64,000 nt of DNA from assembly GCA_003543215.1 (NCBI GenBank), contig DPJD01000001.1, positions 616,860 through 680,859 on the forward strand, read 5' to 3'. Of this stretch, positions 50,833 through 59,475 are shown piece after piece. The stretch comes from Erysipelotrichaceae bacterium. GTDB lineage: Bacteria; Bacillota_I; Bacilli_A; Erysipelotrichales; Erysipelotrichaceae. A program made the translations under genes and the position numbers. The notes under the pieces are model-generated. The model worked only from the letters and a program-made list of their open reading frames with translations, made no database searches and had not been told where the DNA came from. The first letter of the stretch is position 1, and each line of letters begins with the position of its first letter.

Positions 50833-52704
50833 ATGCAAAATGTAATTGATATTGAAAATCCTTTGTTTCTCAAGGATTTAAAAAATGAAGACTTAAAAGA
50901 ACTGGCGAGTAGTATACGTTCTTTTTTGATTGAGAGTGTTTCAAAAACCGGAGGTCATCTTTCGAGTAATTTGGGTGTTGTGGAACTTACAATCGCTCTA
51001 CACACTGTCTTCGATTTTAGTCAGGATAAGCTACTTTTTGACGTAGGACACCAATCTTATGTGCATAAGATATTGACTGGTCGAGCAAAGGATTTTGCTC
51101 ATTTGCGTCAATTGCATGGACTTTGTGGGTTTCAAAAAATGAGTGAGAGCAATTATGACGTTTGGGAAGCGGGACATGCAGGAACGGCGTTATCTGCAGC
51201 TTTAGGCATGGCAATCGCAAGAGATGCGAAACATGAAGAGCATGCGATTATTGCGGTAGTTGGCGATGGTTCGATTCCAAATGGCATGTCTTTTGAAGCT
51301 TTAAATCATATTGGTTCAAATAAACAGAAATTGATTGTTATTTTGAATGATAATAATATGTCGATATCGCAGAATGTTGGAGCTCTGTCCCATTCAATTG
51401 CGCGTTTACGTAATAGTCAATCCTATGTAAATGCTAAACAAGAAGTTAAAGGAATCTTGAATCAAAACTTTGTTGGTTCTGCTGTATTGAAGGGGATGCG
51501 TCTTGTCAAAGACTCGATCAAACGCACGATTATTCATCCTTCAATCTTCACAGAAATGGGTTTGGAGTATTTAGGCCCCATTGATGGGCATAATTTTCAT
51601 GAGTTGTTCAATGCTTTAGAAACAGCTAAGCAACATGATGGCCCTGTTTTAGTTCATGTGATCACAACCAAGGGCAAAGGTTTCCATTTATCAGAAAATG
51701 ATAAGAATGGTCATTGGCATGGTGTCAGTCAGTTTGATCCTGATACTGGCAACAATCTTGGATCGTTGCCGTTGAATCATTTGTCTTGGTCTGAGGTGGT
51801 TTCAGAAACATTGATTCGATTAGCAAAACAAGAACCGAACTTAACGGTTATCACACCTGCGATGATTCAGGGTAGTAAGTTAGAAAAGTTCTTTGCATTG
51901 TATCCACAAAGAAGCATTGATTGTGGTATTGCAGAAGAACATGCTGCAACCTTGGCATCTGCTATGGCTTTGAACGGATTGAAGCCATTTCTATCGATTT
52001 ATTCAACGTTCATTCAAAGAGCTTACGATCAAATCAATCATGATATCGCACGGATGGAAAGCCCTGTCGTCATTGGAATCGATCGAAGTGGCTTGGTAGG
52101 GGAGGATGGGCCAACTCATCATGGTGTCTTTGATATTGGTATCTTGCGTCCGCTTCCGAATCTCATCATTGCTCAACCTAAGGATGCGTATGAAGCTCAA
52201 AATCTTCTTTTCAGTGCATTTAAACTGAATCGTCCCTATGCCATTCGCTATCCTCGGGGAAGTGCGCTTTTTCGTGAAGTTGAAGCCTTTGAAATCATCA
52301 AAACAGGTTCATGGACGATTTTGGGAAGTCTTGAAGAAGCAAGCGTTGTTGTTATTGCGTATGGACCGGATGTCGATAAAATAAAGGATAAGATTGATGC
52401 GAATCAACTTCCAGTTTGTGTTATCAATGCACGTTTTATAAAACCGTTGGATGATGGGCTTTTGAATTACTTAGCTCAATTGAAGAAGCATGTCATCGTG
52501 TATGAAACGGATATGTTAGCGGGTGGATTGTCCAGTGCAATTATGGAGTGGTTGGCAGAGCGTCATCTTTCACTTGATTTGGATCGAATTGGCATCATGG
52601 ATCATTTTGTGACACATGGTTCCGTACCGGATTTGAGACGTTATGAAAACATCGATATCAGTTCTTTATTTGAGAGAATTAAGAAGGCTATAAATAGGAA
52701 TTAA
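50833..52704 (+). CDS. dxs: 1-Deoxy-D-xylulose-5-phosphate synthase
   Basis: Thiamine-dependent first step of the non-mevalonate isoprenoid pathway, joining pyruvate and glyceraldehyde-3-phosphate. The 623-residue transketolase-type protein has the TPP motif GDGSIPNGMSFEALNHIG ending in NDNNMSIS. It also has the TGGHLSSNLG start, the pyrimidine-binding catalytic Glu in GIAEEHAATLASAMA, and DRSGLVGEDGPTHHG. It presents the strongest evidence that this organism uses the MEP route. tlyA/yqxC and argR, found between dxs and recN in Bacillus, are missing. Confidence 0.96.
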   Translation: MQNVIDIENPLFLKDLKNEDLKELASSIRSFLIESVSKTGGHLSSNLGVVELTIALHTVFDFSQDKLLFDVGHQSYVHKILTGRAKDFAHLRQLHGLCGFQKMSESNYDVWEAGHAGTALSAALGMAIARDAKHEEHAIIAVVGDGSIPNGMSFEALNHIGSNKQKLIVILNDNNMSISQNVGALSHSIARLRNSQSYVNAKQEVKGILNQNFVGSAVLKGMRLVKDSIKRTIIHPSIFTEMGLEYLGPIDGHNFHELFNALETAKQHDGPVLVHVITTKGKGFHLSENDKNGHWHGVSQFDPDTGNNLGSLPLNHLSWSEVVSETLIRLAKQEPNLTVITPAMIQGSKLEKFFALYPQRSIDCGIAEEHAATLASAMALNGLKPFLSIYSTFIQRAYDQINHDIARMESPVVIGIDRSGLVGEDGPTHHGVFDIGILRPLPNLIIAQPKDAYEAQNLLFSAFKLNRPYAIRYPRGSALFREVEAFEIIKTGSWTILGSLEEASVVVIAYGPDVDKIKDKIDANQLPVCVINARFIKPLDDGLLNYLAQLKKHVIVYETDMLAGGLSSAIMEWLAERHLSLDLDRIGIMDHFVTHGSVPDLRRYENIDISSLFERIKKAINRN

Positions 52705-52732
52705 GCAAAATTCTGCATATTAAAGAGAGAAC

Positions 52733-54400
52733 ATGTTACAAAATCTTTACCTTAAAAACTATATTCTAATTGACGAGTTAAGACTCGATTTTAAGTCTGG
52801 TTTTAGTGTGTTTACAGGTGAAACAGGTGCTGGTAAATCGATTTTGATTGATGCCATCGGCTTGCTGATGGGGGATCGTTTTACGGCAGATATGATTCGT
52901 CACGGAAGTGATAAGGCGATCATTGAAGCTGTTTTCTCTACGAATAGTAAACATATCGCTTCGCTTTTAAGTGATTTGAATTATGATTTTGATTTGAATG
53001 AGTTAATTATCTCTCGTGAATTGTCACAAGAGGGTAGATCCATTAATCGAATCAACAATCGTTCCGTGCCTGTCAGTCTTTTAAAAGAAATTGGCCAGTA
53101 TCTTGTCGATATCCATAGTCAGAACGATACTCAATACTTGTTGAATAATCGCTACCATCTACAATTACTGGATGCTTACAATATTGATCGTGAATTGATT
53201 GAAGATGTTAAGCAACTTTATCATGTCTATGCAAAGCTAAAGAATGAACTTAATGAAAAAGAGAAGCATGATTTGAATCCCGATGATCTTGATTTTCTTA
53301 GTTTTCAATCACTCGAAATAGAAAATGCAAATCTAGTGGTTGGTGAAGATGAAGAGTTGGAAACGCAACAACGTCTTTTGATGAGTTTTGAAAAAGTTTC
53401 CACTCGACTAACCAGTGCGATCGATCTTTTGGATGAGAACGAGGGTGCACGTGTCAAAATCTATGAAGCCGTTAAAGCTTTACGACACATTGATGAATTG
53501 GAGTCGCTACAACCCATAACTACCGCAATCGATGAGCTCTATTTCATCTTAGTAGAACAGATCGAGGAACTCAAAGAACAGTTCAATGGACTCAGTTTTG
53601 ATGAAGATCGTTTGAATCAAATTCAGGACCGCATCTTCCAAATCAATAAGCTTAAAAAGAAGTATGGACGTACCATTGAGCAAATCCTTGAACAACACGC
53701 GGATATAAATGAACGAATTCATGCGATTGAACATCGTGAAGAAGTTCTTGAACAGCTGAGACGCGATTGCGCACGTGCCTATAAGCAATTTGAGCTTAAG
53801 GCATTAGAATTACGTGAAATACGTAAAAACAATGCTAGAGCCCTAGAAACAGCGATTATTAAAGAGATACGTGATCTTTACTTAGAAAAAGCGCAATTTT
53901 CGATTGTTTTCAGTGAAGTTTTTGCGAATCAATACGGCTTGGACTTCGTAGAATTTTTAATCTCTATGAATCCGGGTGAGAGCTTGAAACCACTGATTAA
54001 GGTTGCGAGTGGTGGTGAACTGTCCAGGCTCATGTTAGGTATGAAAGTAATCTTTAACGATCTTCAATCCATTGAAACCGTAATTTTTGATGAAATCGAT
54101 TCTGGTGTTTCAGGACGAGTCGCCACCGCCATTGGCCAAAAGATGTCCAGTTTAGCGCGTCATGCTCAAGTGTTCTCGGTTACGCATCTTGGTCAAGTTG
54201 CTGCATGTTCAAAAACACATTATCTCGTTTCAAAAATACAAGCAAACACCTTAACGAATACGAATATCATTGAGCTTTCTGAAGAGGGTCGCATCCAAGA
54301 GCTTGCTATGATTGCCAGTGGTTCAAACACACAAAATGCATTGTCTGCCGCACAAGAACTGTTTCGACATAATCAAAACTTGGTGAATATCGATGCTTGA
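52733..54400 (+). CDS. recN: DNA repair protein RecN
   Basis: SMC-like ATPase that tethers DNA ends during double-strand break repair. The 555 residues have Walker A GETGAGKSILIDAIG near 28, coiled coils at about 150-200 and 290-370, the signature VASGGELSRLMLG and Walker B VIFDEIDSGVSGRVA. It is preceded by a 28-base gap holding AAAGAGAG, a moderate ribosome site. xerD begins inside its end. Confidence 0.95.
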   Translation: MLQNLYLKNYILIDELRLDFKSGFSVFTGETGAGKSILIDAIGLLMGDRFTADMIRHGSDKAIIEAVFSTNSKHIASLLSDLNYDFDLNELIISRELSQEGRSINRINNRSVPVSLLKEIGQYLVDIHSQNDTQYLLNNRYHLQLLDAYNIDRELIEDVKQLYHVYAKLKNELNEKEKHDLNPDDLDFLSFQSLEIENANLVVGEDEELETQQRLLMSFEKVSTRLTSAIDLLDENEGARVKIYEAVKALRHIDELESLQPITTAIDELYFILVEQIEELKEQFNGLSFDEDRLNQIQDRIFQINKLKKKYGRTIEQILEQHADINERIHAIEHREEVLEQLRRDCARAYKQFELKALELREIRKNNARALETAIIKEIRDLYLEKAQFSIVFSEVFANQYGLDFVEFLISMNPGESLKPLIKVASGGELSRLMLGMKVIFNDLQSIETVIFDEIDSGVSGRVATAIGQKMSSLARHAQVFSVTHLGQVAACSKTHYLVSKIQANTLTNTNIIELSEEGRIQELAMIASGSNTQNALSAAQELFRHNQNLVNIDA

Positions 54401-55289
54401 TTGGAATACCGCGATTGATGCTTATGCGAAACAGCTTGAGTATGTAGATCGAAAATCTAAAAACACCATTCAAGCTTATCTACGGGATTTGAAAGCTTAT
54501 GCTACGAATTTTTCAAACAGAGACATAGCGCTTGATCAAGTGCGGTCTGAACAAATCAACACTTACCTACAATTACTAAACGATGAATATGCAAATGCAA
54601 GTGTTTTGCGAGCAAAAACAAGCATCATCAATTTTCATCGTTTTTTAAAGCAATATTATCAACTCAAGGACAACCCAGCGAGTCATATCCAGAAAATTCG
54701 AAAATTACATCGTTATCCAAAAACCATCGATCAAAGTCAAATCGACAACTTGCTTCAACAAGAAAATCTCAAGCATGAACGGTTTCATTTAGCCATGATT
54801 GATGTATTATATTCATGTGGATTACGTGTAAGTGAATTAGTAGAACTTACACTCAGCCAAGTCTATCTTGATCAAGCCTACCTTCGCGTTTTGGGCAAGG
54901 GAAATAAGGAGCGAATGGTCCCAATGGCATCCATCACAGTAGATAATGTGAAACGTTACTTAGAAATGGATCGGTATGTTTGGTTAAAAACCAAATCAAA
55001 TCGCGTCTTTATCAAACCGAATGGAAAAGCCATTACTCGTCAATATGTTTACACAATGCTCAAGAAGAGAAGTCAACTATTGGGATTGGATCTGGAAATC
55101 TCTCCACATAAATTAAGACATAGTTTTGCGACGAGTCTATTGAATGGTGGTGCTGATCTAAGGGTCGTTCAAGAACTTCTTGGACATGCGGATATTTCCA
55201 CAACGCAAATTTACACTCATATTGAGAAAAAACGGATGCAAGAAGCTTATCAGAAATTCCATCCGATGAATGATAAAAAAGGAGAATAA
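54393..55289 (+). CDS. xerD: Tyrosine recombinase XerD/XerC
   Basis: Site-specific recombinase that resolves chromosome dimers at dif. The 298 residues consist of an N-terminal SAM-like core-binding domain (about 1-90) and a catalytic domain. The catalytic residues are in CGLRVSELVELTL, HKLRHSFATSLLNGG, LGHADIST and the nucleophile Tyr in TTQIYTHI. Gene position before deoB matches ripX-drm of Bacillus. Nothing nearby suggests a mobile integrase. XerC versus XerD cannot be settled without a tree. Confidence 0.9.
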   Translation: MLDWNTAIDAYAKQLEYVDRKSKNTIQAYLRDLKAYATNFSNRDIALDQVRSEQINTYLQLLNDEYANASVLRAKTSIINFHRFLKQYYQLKDNPASHIQKIRKLHRYPKTIDQSQIDNLLQQENLKHERFHLAMIDVLYSCGLRVSELVELTLSQVYLDQAYLRVLGKGNKERMVPMASITVDNVKRYLEMDRYVWLKTKSNRVFIKPNGKAITRQYVYTMLKKRSQLLGLDLEISPHKLRHSFATSLLNGGADLRVVQELLGHADISTTQIYTHIEKKRMQEAYQKFHPMNDKKGE

Positions 55290-55293
55290 AATA

Positions 55294-56472
55294 ATGAACT
55301 ATCGTAGAATTTTTACAGTCGTCTTAGACAGTGTGGGGGTAGGGGCCTCTGCTGATGCACATGAGTACGGTGATGTGGGATCAGATACCTTAGGACACAT
55401 AGCTCAAGCCAACAATGGTTTGAACATTCCTAACATGCAGAAACTCGGTATTGTGAATCTTCATCCATTGACAAATTTGCAGCCAGTTAATCAACCCCAA
55501 GCTTACTATACGAAGCTAATCGAGAAAAGTCTTGGTAAAGATACCATGACGGGTCATTGGGAAATCATGGGTTTATACATCGATAAACCTTTTCAAACCT
55601 TTACAGATACGGGCTTCCCTGATGAATTGTTAGAAGCTTTGAAGGAACGTTGTGGCTATGACATCATAGGTAACAAGTCATCCAGTGGTACTGAAATCTT
55701 AGATGAACTTGGTGAAGAGCACATGCGCACCAAAGCGATGATCGTTTACACATCTGCAGACTCCGTACTACAGATTGCAGCCCATGAAGAAACATTTGGT
55801 TTAGATGAATTATATCGTTGTTGCGAGATCGCTCGTGAACTAACCATGAAAGATGAATGGAAAGTTGGACGTATCATTGCTCGACCTTTCATTGGTGATC
55901 GAAAAGGGGAGTTCAAGCGAACAAGCAATCGCCATGACTATGCACTCAAGCCTTTTGGTCGCACAACATTAGATGAATTAAAAGATGGTGGTTTTGATGT
56001 GATTAGTATCGGCAAAATCAATGATATCTTTGATGGTGAAGGTGTCACTAAAGCTATCAAAACAAAGAGCAATCATGACGGCATGGTAAAAATAATTGAA
56101 ACAGCAAAAACTGATTTCAATGGTCTTTGTTTTGTAAATCTGGTAGATTTCGATGCCTTATGGGGTCATCGACGTGATCCAATCGGTTATGCTAAAGAAA
56201 TTGAGAATTTCGATGTACAACTTGGTGAACTCGTTAATGAATTAAAAGATGACGATCTACTGATTTTAACAGCTGATCATGGAAACGATCCAGTGTTTGC
56301 TGGAACTGACCATACACGCGAAATGATTCCGCTATTACTCTATAGCAAGAAACATAAAGGTTCTGGATTACTCGTTAGCGATACATTCACATCAATTGGT
56401 AAAACAATTGCAGATAATTTCAATGTCAAACAACCAGAACACGGTAAATCATACTTAAACGATCTTAAATAA
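55294..56472 (+). CDS. deoB: Phosphopentomutase
   Basis: Interconverts ribose-1- or deoxyribose-1-phosphate and the 5-phosphates in nucleoside salvage. The 392-residue alkaline-phosphatase-fold enzyme has the metal-binding LDSVGVGASADA, the phospho-Thr loop GKDTMTGHWE and NKSSSGTEI. The late metal motifs are TADHGNDP and GTDHTREMIPLL. AAGGAG fixes the start. punA is not next to it. It shares a bidirectional terminator with the opposite gene. Confidence 0.96.
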   Translation: MNYRRIFTVVLDSVGVGASADAHEYGDVGSDTLGHIAQANNGLNIPNMQKLGIVNLHPLTNLQPVNQPQAYYTKLIEKSLGKDTMTGHWEIMGLYIDKPFQTFTDTGFPDELLEALKERCGYDIIGNKSSSGTEILDELGEEHMRTKAMIVYTSADSVLQIAAHEETFGLDELYRCCEIARELTMKDEWKVGRIIARPFIGDRKGEFKRTSNRHDYALKPFGRTTLDELKDGGFDVISIGKINDIFDGEGVTKAIKTKSNHDGMVKIIETAKTDFNGLCFVNLVDFDALWGHRRDPIGYAKEIENFDVQLGELVNELKDDDLLILTADHGNDPVFAGTDHTREMIPLLLYSKKHKGSGLLVSDTFTSIGKTIADNFNVKQPEHGKSYLNDLK

Positions 56473-56473
56473 G

Positions 56474-56498
56474 AAAAGGGAGTCCAATCTCCCTTAAA
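56474..56498. terminator. Shared hairpin between deoB and the surface-protein gene
   Basis: AAGGGAG, a six-base loop and CTCCCTT. On the minus strand TTTTCTTA follows; on the plus strand only AAAATAAT, so it works best for the minus-strand gene. Confidence 0.65.
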
Positions 56499-56538
56499 AT
56501 AATAAATCTAGATATTACATAATATACATTATGCGCAG

Positions 56539-58038
56539 TTAATTGATACTTTGATTTTCGAGTGCATTATTGTTCAGTATAACTTGTTCTAAGATGATCT
56601 GTTTGTGTGTCCAATTGATTGGTAATGATTCATTATAAAACATATTATTCTTTGAAACATAACGTATTTTGTTCATGAGTTCTTGATAACTATATATACT
56701 TACGATTATGCATTTCGTTGTACTCAGATATTTTAAATCTTCAACATAGTAACACAACTCTTGATCACTTAGCAAAGTTGTATCGATTGAATTAAGAATC
56801 AATACATTTTCTGTTAAATCACCATCCTCATCATCATATGCATTAACATATTCTAATCCATTAAAATGAGCGAATTGTTGAATTTTAATATCGCTTGCAT
56901 TGATGATTGGAGCATTATTTGGTCTTGTGAGTACATTCACAAATACATTTGTATTTGAACTTAAACCTTCATTATCACTTACTTGAACATTTATTGTATA
57001 TCTTCCCACCGTATATCGATCTAAGTTACTTGATATTTCGACGATTCGATAGGATATGTCCCCTTCTTCCGGATCTATTGCTTGAACATAGTCGCTTAAA
57101 ACGAATGTCTCACCTTGATATATGTTTATCTCTTCTTTTATGAAACTTGGAGCTTGATTCTTTAAGTTTACTTTTATTTGAAGGGGTGTTCCACTATAAA
57201 GAACATATGGGCTTGCGATCCAAACCGGTTGTATTAGTGTTCCTTCTGTTATCCTACGCCTAGAGTCATAACAAACGTTCAAATTACCGCCAACACGATA
57301 GTATGATGTGTTCTCATTTATAACTTTTTCATAGATCTTTCGATAGATTGTATTTATTTGAAAAAATAGTTGATTTCGATAAGTAGTGGAGCAATTACTA
57401 CCATAAAACCAATATGCACTTTGTTTTTGTGCTTGTTTACGTGCTAATACAGTTGTTGCATTTATTTTGAGTTCTGTTGCGTCTAATCTTGACGTTACGA
57501 CGGTTTCGCGGCCAGTTGAAGACAGAATCACGTCATTTGGTAAGGGGTAATATAGAGCTGTTTTATAGCTTATACCAGCTGTATGACCTTGTACAATGAT
57601 ATTTGTTTGATAACTATCCCCTACCCTAAATCGTTCTAAAGGAACTTTTGCTTCAAAACCAACTTGTTCATAATTGTAATTACATACTTCCGGCATTTGA
57701 TAAGTTGAAATACTTGAGCAGCTTGGTGATCCGAAATATTTCATCATTTGTGTTTGGGAGATATTTGTTAAACTTGCTTGTATTCTGAATTGATCGTTGA
57801 TATTAAAAAACTCTAAGTAAGACGAGTGATCTGATGAATTGTTGAAGTGTTGTTTATAACTAATGAACGCCCAACCACGAACGATTAGCTCATTTTGATT
57901 CGTTTCAATACTCAAAACCTCAAATGATAAATCTTTCTTTGAAACCATCATATCTGTATAAGCGTTCGTTTGAATCAGTGTTGTATGAATCGTATATATG
58001 ATAAAGATATACTTAAGCCATCTCAATAGCGTTTGCAT
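56539..58038 (-). CDS. Unrecognised secreted protein with two Ig-like repeats
   Basis: Not identified. The 499-residue protein starts with a signal peptide (about 1-26, hydrophobic KYIFIIYTIHTTLIQ). An N-terminal beta-rich region contains VRGWAFISYKQHF. The C-terminal third holds two Ig-like/cadherin-like repeats (about 296-372 and 374-448), recognisable by AIDPEEGDISYRI and AYDDEDGDLTENV, as in DUF5011-type domains. Six cysteines (107, 119, 216, 256, 429, 443) fall in three nearby pairs. There is no LPXTG or C-terminal membrane anchor. The ATG follows GAGGGTGAT and overlaps the upstream gene. Base composition is lower in GC than the neighbours in the lines I counted. Confidence 0.7.
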   Translation of the reverse strand: MQTLLRWLKYIFIIYTIHTTLIQTNAYTDMMVSKKDLSFEVLSIETNQNELIVRGWAFISYKQHFNNSSDHSSYLEFFNINDQFRIQASLTNISQTQMMKYFGSPSCSSISTYQMPEVCNYNYEQVGFEAKVPLERFRVGDSYQTNIIVQGHTAGISYKTALYYPLPNDVILSSTGRETVVTSRLDATELKINATTVLARKQAQKQSAYWFYGSNCSTTYRNQLFFQINTIYRKIYEKVINENTSYYRVGGNLNVCYDSRRRITEGTLIQPVWIASPYVLYSGTPLQIKVNLKNQAPSFIKEEINIYQGETFVLSDYVQAIDPEEGDISYRIVEISSNLDRYTVGRYTINVQVSDNEGLSSNTNVFVNVLTRPNNAPIINASDIKIQQFAHFNGLEYVNAYDDEDGDLTENVLILNSIDTTLLSDQELCYYVEDLKYLSTTKCIIVSIYSYQELMNKIRYVSKNNMFYNESLPINWTHKQIILEQVILNNNALENQSIN

Positions 58039-58397
58039 CGTATCACCCTCTTGATCATCATCATGATCATAAATACTGAGATAAAACTGAACCAAAATAC
58101 TGGAATCCGAACTTCTTCTTCAATAATCTTTGTTTGAACTGAATCTGATTTCGTAATTAAACAATTATTCCAAGTTATGTTTAATTTATCGATAATTAAA
58201 TGATCTTGGTTAATAACATAAAAACTGGTGAATCTATGATCAACTCCTACCATGAGACCATTATCTTTTTGCATGAATGCAGGATCCAAATGTACTAACA
58301 CTTGTCCAACTTCTAAACCAGAGATATAGGGTTCATTAAAAACACAGATTTGATTTATTGGGGTTTGGTTTGGATCGTTAACATGAAAATAAGCCAT
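58023..58397 (-). CDS. Unrecognised small protein with C-terminal membrane helix
   Basis: Not identified. The 124-residue protein has a polar beta-rich body with two cysteines (C18, C79), then a membrane helix at about 98-115 and a basic tail (KRVIRCKRY). This is the shape of the anchored end of a surface protein, yet there is no signal peptide. Only 30 bases of terminator and spacer separate it from the next gene, so it may be the 3' remnant of a larger gene. No clear ribosome site or promoter precedes it. Its stop overlaps the start of the 499-residue secreted protein. Confidence 0.55.
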   Translation of the reverse strand: MAYFHVNDPNQTPINQICVFNEPYISGLEVGQVLVHLDPAFMQKDNGLMVGVDHRFTSFYVINQDHLIIDKLNITWNNCLITKSDSVQTKIIEEEVRIPVFWFSFISVFMIMMMIKRVIRCKRY

Positions 58398-58430
58398 ACC
58401 TATTGATACGGCTTATAATTGACAGTTCCT

Positions 58431-58456
58431 AAAAAAAAGATCCACGAATGGATCTT
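58431..58456 (-). terminator. Terminator after the zinc metallopeptidase
   Basis: On the minus strand AAGATCCA and TGGATCTT form a perfect eight-pair stem around TTCG, followed by T's. It overlaps the peptidase stop codon. Confidence 0.92.
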
Positions 58457-59123
58457 AACGTCTACGATTTGACATCAGTACGAGTCGATAAATCTGCAAG
58501 AGTGTTGCGACAAAGGCTGCAATATACGTCATTGCGGCTGCACTAAGCATCGACTTGGCATCTGCACGTTCATCTAAATCAACAAAACCACCTTCTTCGA
58601 GATTGACTAAAGCACGCTTCGAAGCATCAAATTCGATTGGTAACGTAATAAATTGAAATGCAGCGATCACCATTAGCATCGCTAATCCAAGATAGAAAAT
58701 TGCATCAAACCCAGAAATCAAACCAATGAATGCAACAATCCAACCCATGTGACCAGAAATAATAGCCATTGGAAGCAAAGTATTTCTCAGCCCGATAAAA
58801 GAATACTTCTCAGCATATTGAATCGCATGACCCACTTCATGAGCAGCCACCGCAACCGAAGCGATACTGGATTCATTGTATACTTTAGGTGACAGATTTA
58901 CCGTGTTTGCTTTTGGATCAAAATGATCACTTAAAACACCATTTTGGCTCATTTGAACCGGTACATCATATAATCCCTTAGCATCCAAAATTCGACGCGC
59001 AACAGTTGCACCATTCATACGATTATTCGTAGGAACAGTGCTGAAGTGTAAATAAGCACCTTTAACCTTATATTGAGCCCAAAATGTAAGCCCAATCGCA
59101 ATTAGATAAACAATAGTCTCCAT
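58455..59123 (-). CDS. Membrane zinc metallopeptidase, YugP family
   Basis: A 222-residue membrane protein of the neutral zinc metallopeptidase family (YugP). The zinc motif is HEVGHAIQY near residue 94, after the family stretch KANTVNLSPKVYNESSIASVAVAAHE. Membrane helices lie at the N-terminus, about 110-160 and near the C-terminus. Substrates are unknown. The start is two bases after the HU stop, with no ribosome site of its own, so it is probably coupled to hup. Confidence 0.87.
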   Translation of the reverse strand: METIVYLIAIGLTFWAQYKVKGAYLHFSTVPTNNRMNGATVARRILDAKGLYDVPVQMSQNGVLSDHFDPKANTVNLSPKVYNESSIASVAVAAHEVGHAIQYAEKYSFIGLRNTLLPMAIISGHMGWIVAFIGLISGFDAIFYLGLAMLMVIAAFQFITLPIEFDASKRALVNLEEGGFVDLDERADAKSMLSAAAMTYIAAFVATLLQIYRLVLMSNRRR

Positions 59124-59125
59124 TA

Positions 59126-59410
59126 TTATTTAACGGAATCTTTTAATGCCTTAGCTGCTTTGAATTTAGGAGCTTTAGATGCCGCAACGTGGATTTTTTC
59201 CAATGTTTTTGGATTGATGCCTTCACGAGCAGGACGAGCTGCAACTTCAAATTTACCAAAACCAGCGATGTCGACTTTATTGCCTTCAGCCAATTCATTT
59301 TTAACGGTATCAAAGATAAAGTCAACCAATTCAGTAGCTTGTTTCTTGCTCATTTCTTTTGCTTCAGCAACAAGATCAACCAATCCTTTTTTGTTTAATA
59401 TTTCATTCAT
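59126..59410 (-). CDS. hup: DNA-binding protein HU
   Basis: A 94-residue nucleoid protein that bends DNA as a dimer. The signature GFGKFEVAARPAREGINPKT includes the DNA-intercalating arm with its Pro. The helical N-terminal part reads LNKKGLVDLVAEA. GGAGG fixes the ATG at 59410; an upstream frame is promoter and leader sequence. In Bacillus hbs lies in the same neighbourhood as der and gpsA. Confidence 0.96.
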   Translation of the reverse strand: MNEILNKKGLVDLVAEAKEMSKKQATELVDFIFDTVKNELAEGNKVDIAGFGKFEVAARPAREGINPKTLEKIHVAASKAPKFKAAKALKDSVK

Positions 59411-59432
59411 TTTAAATTCCTCCATTGAGTAA

Positions 59433-59461
59433 AGTTTATCACTATCACCCTTCAAATACAA
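59433..59461 (-). promoter_or_regulatory. Promoter of hup
   Basis: On the minus strand TTGTAT and TAAACT are separated by 17 bases, between gpsA and hup. Confidence 0.65.
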
Positions 59462-59475
59462 GAAACACTACCAGT

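Noticed and set aside
54393..55289. Tyrosine recombinase as an integrase of a mobile element
   Set aside because: Length, sequence and the recN-xerD-deoB context fit the housekeeping XerD. There are no att-like repeats or phage genes.
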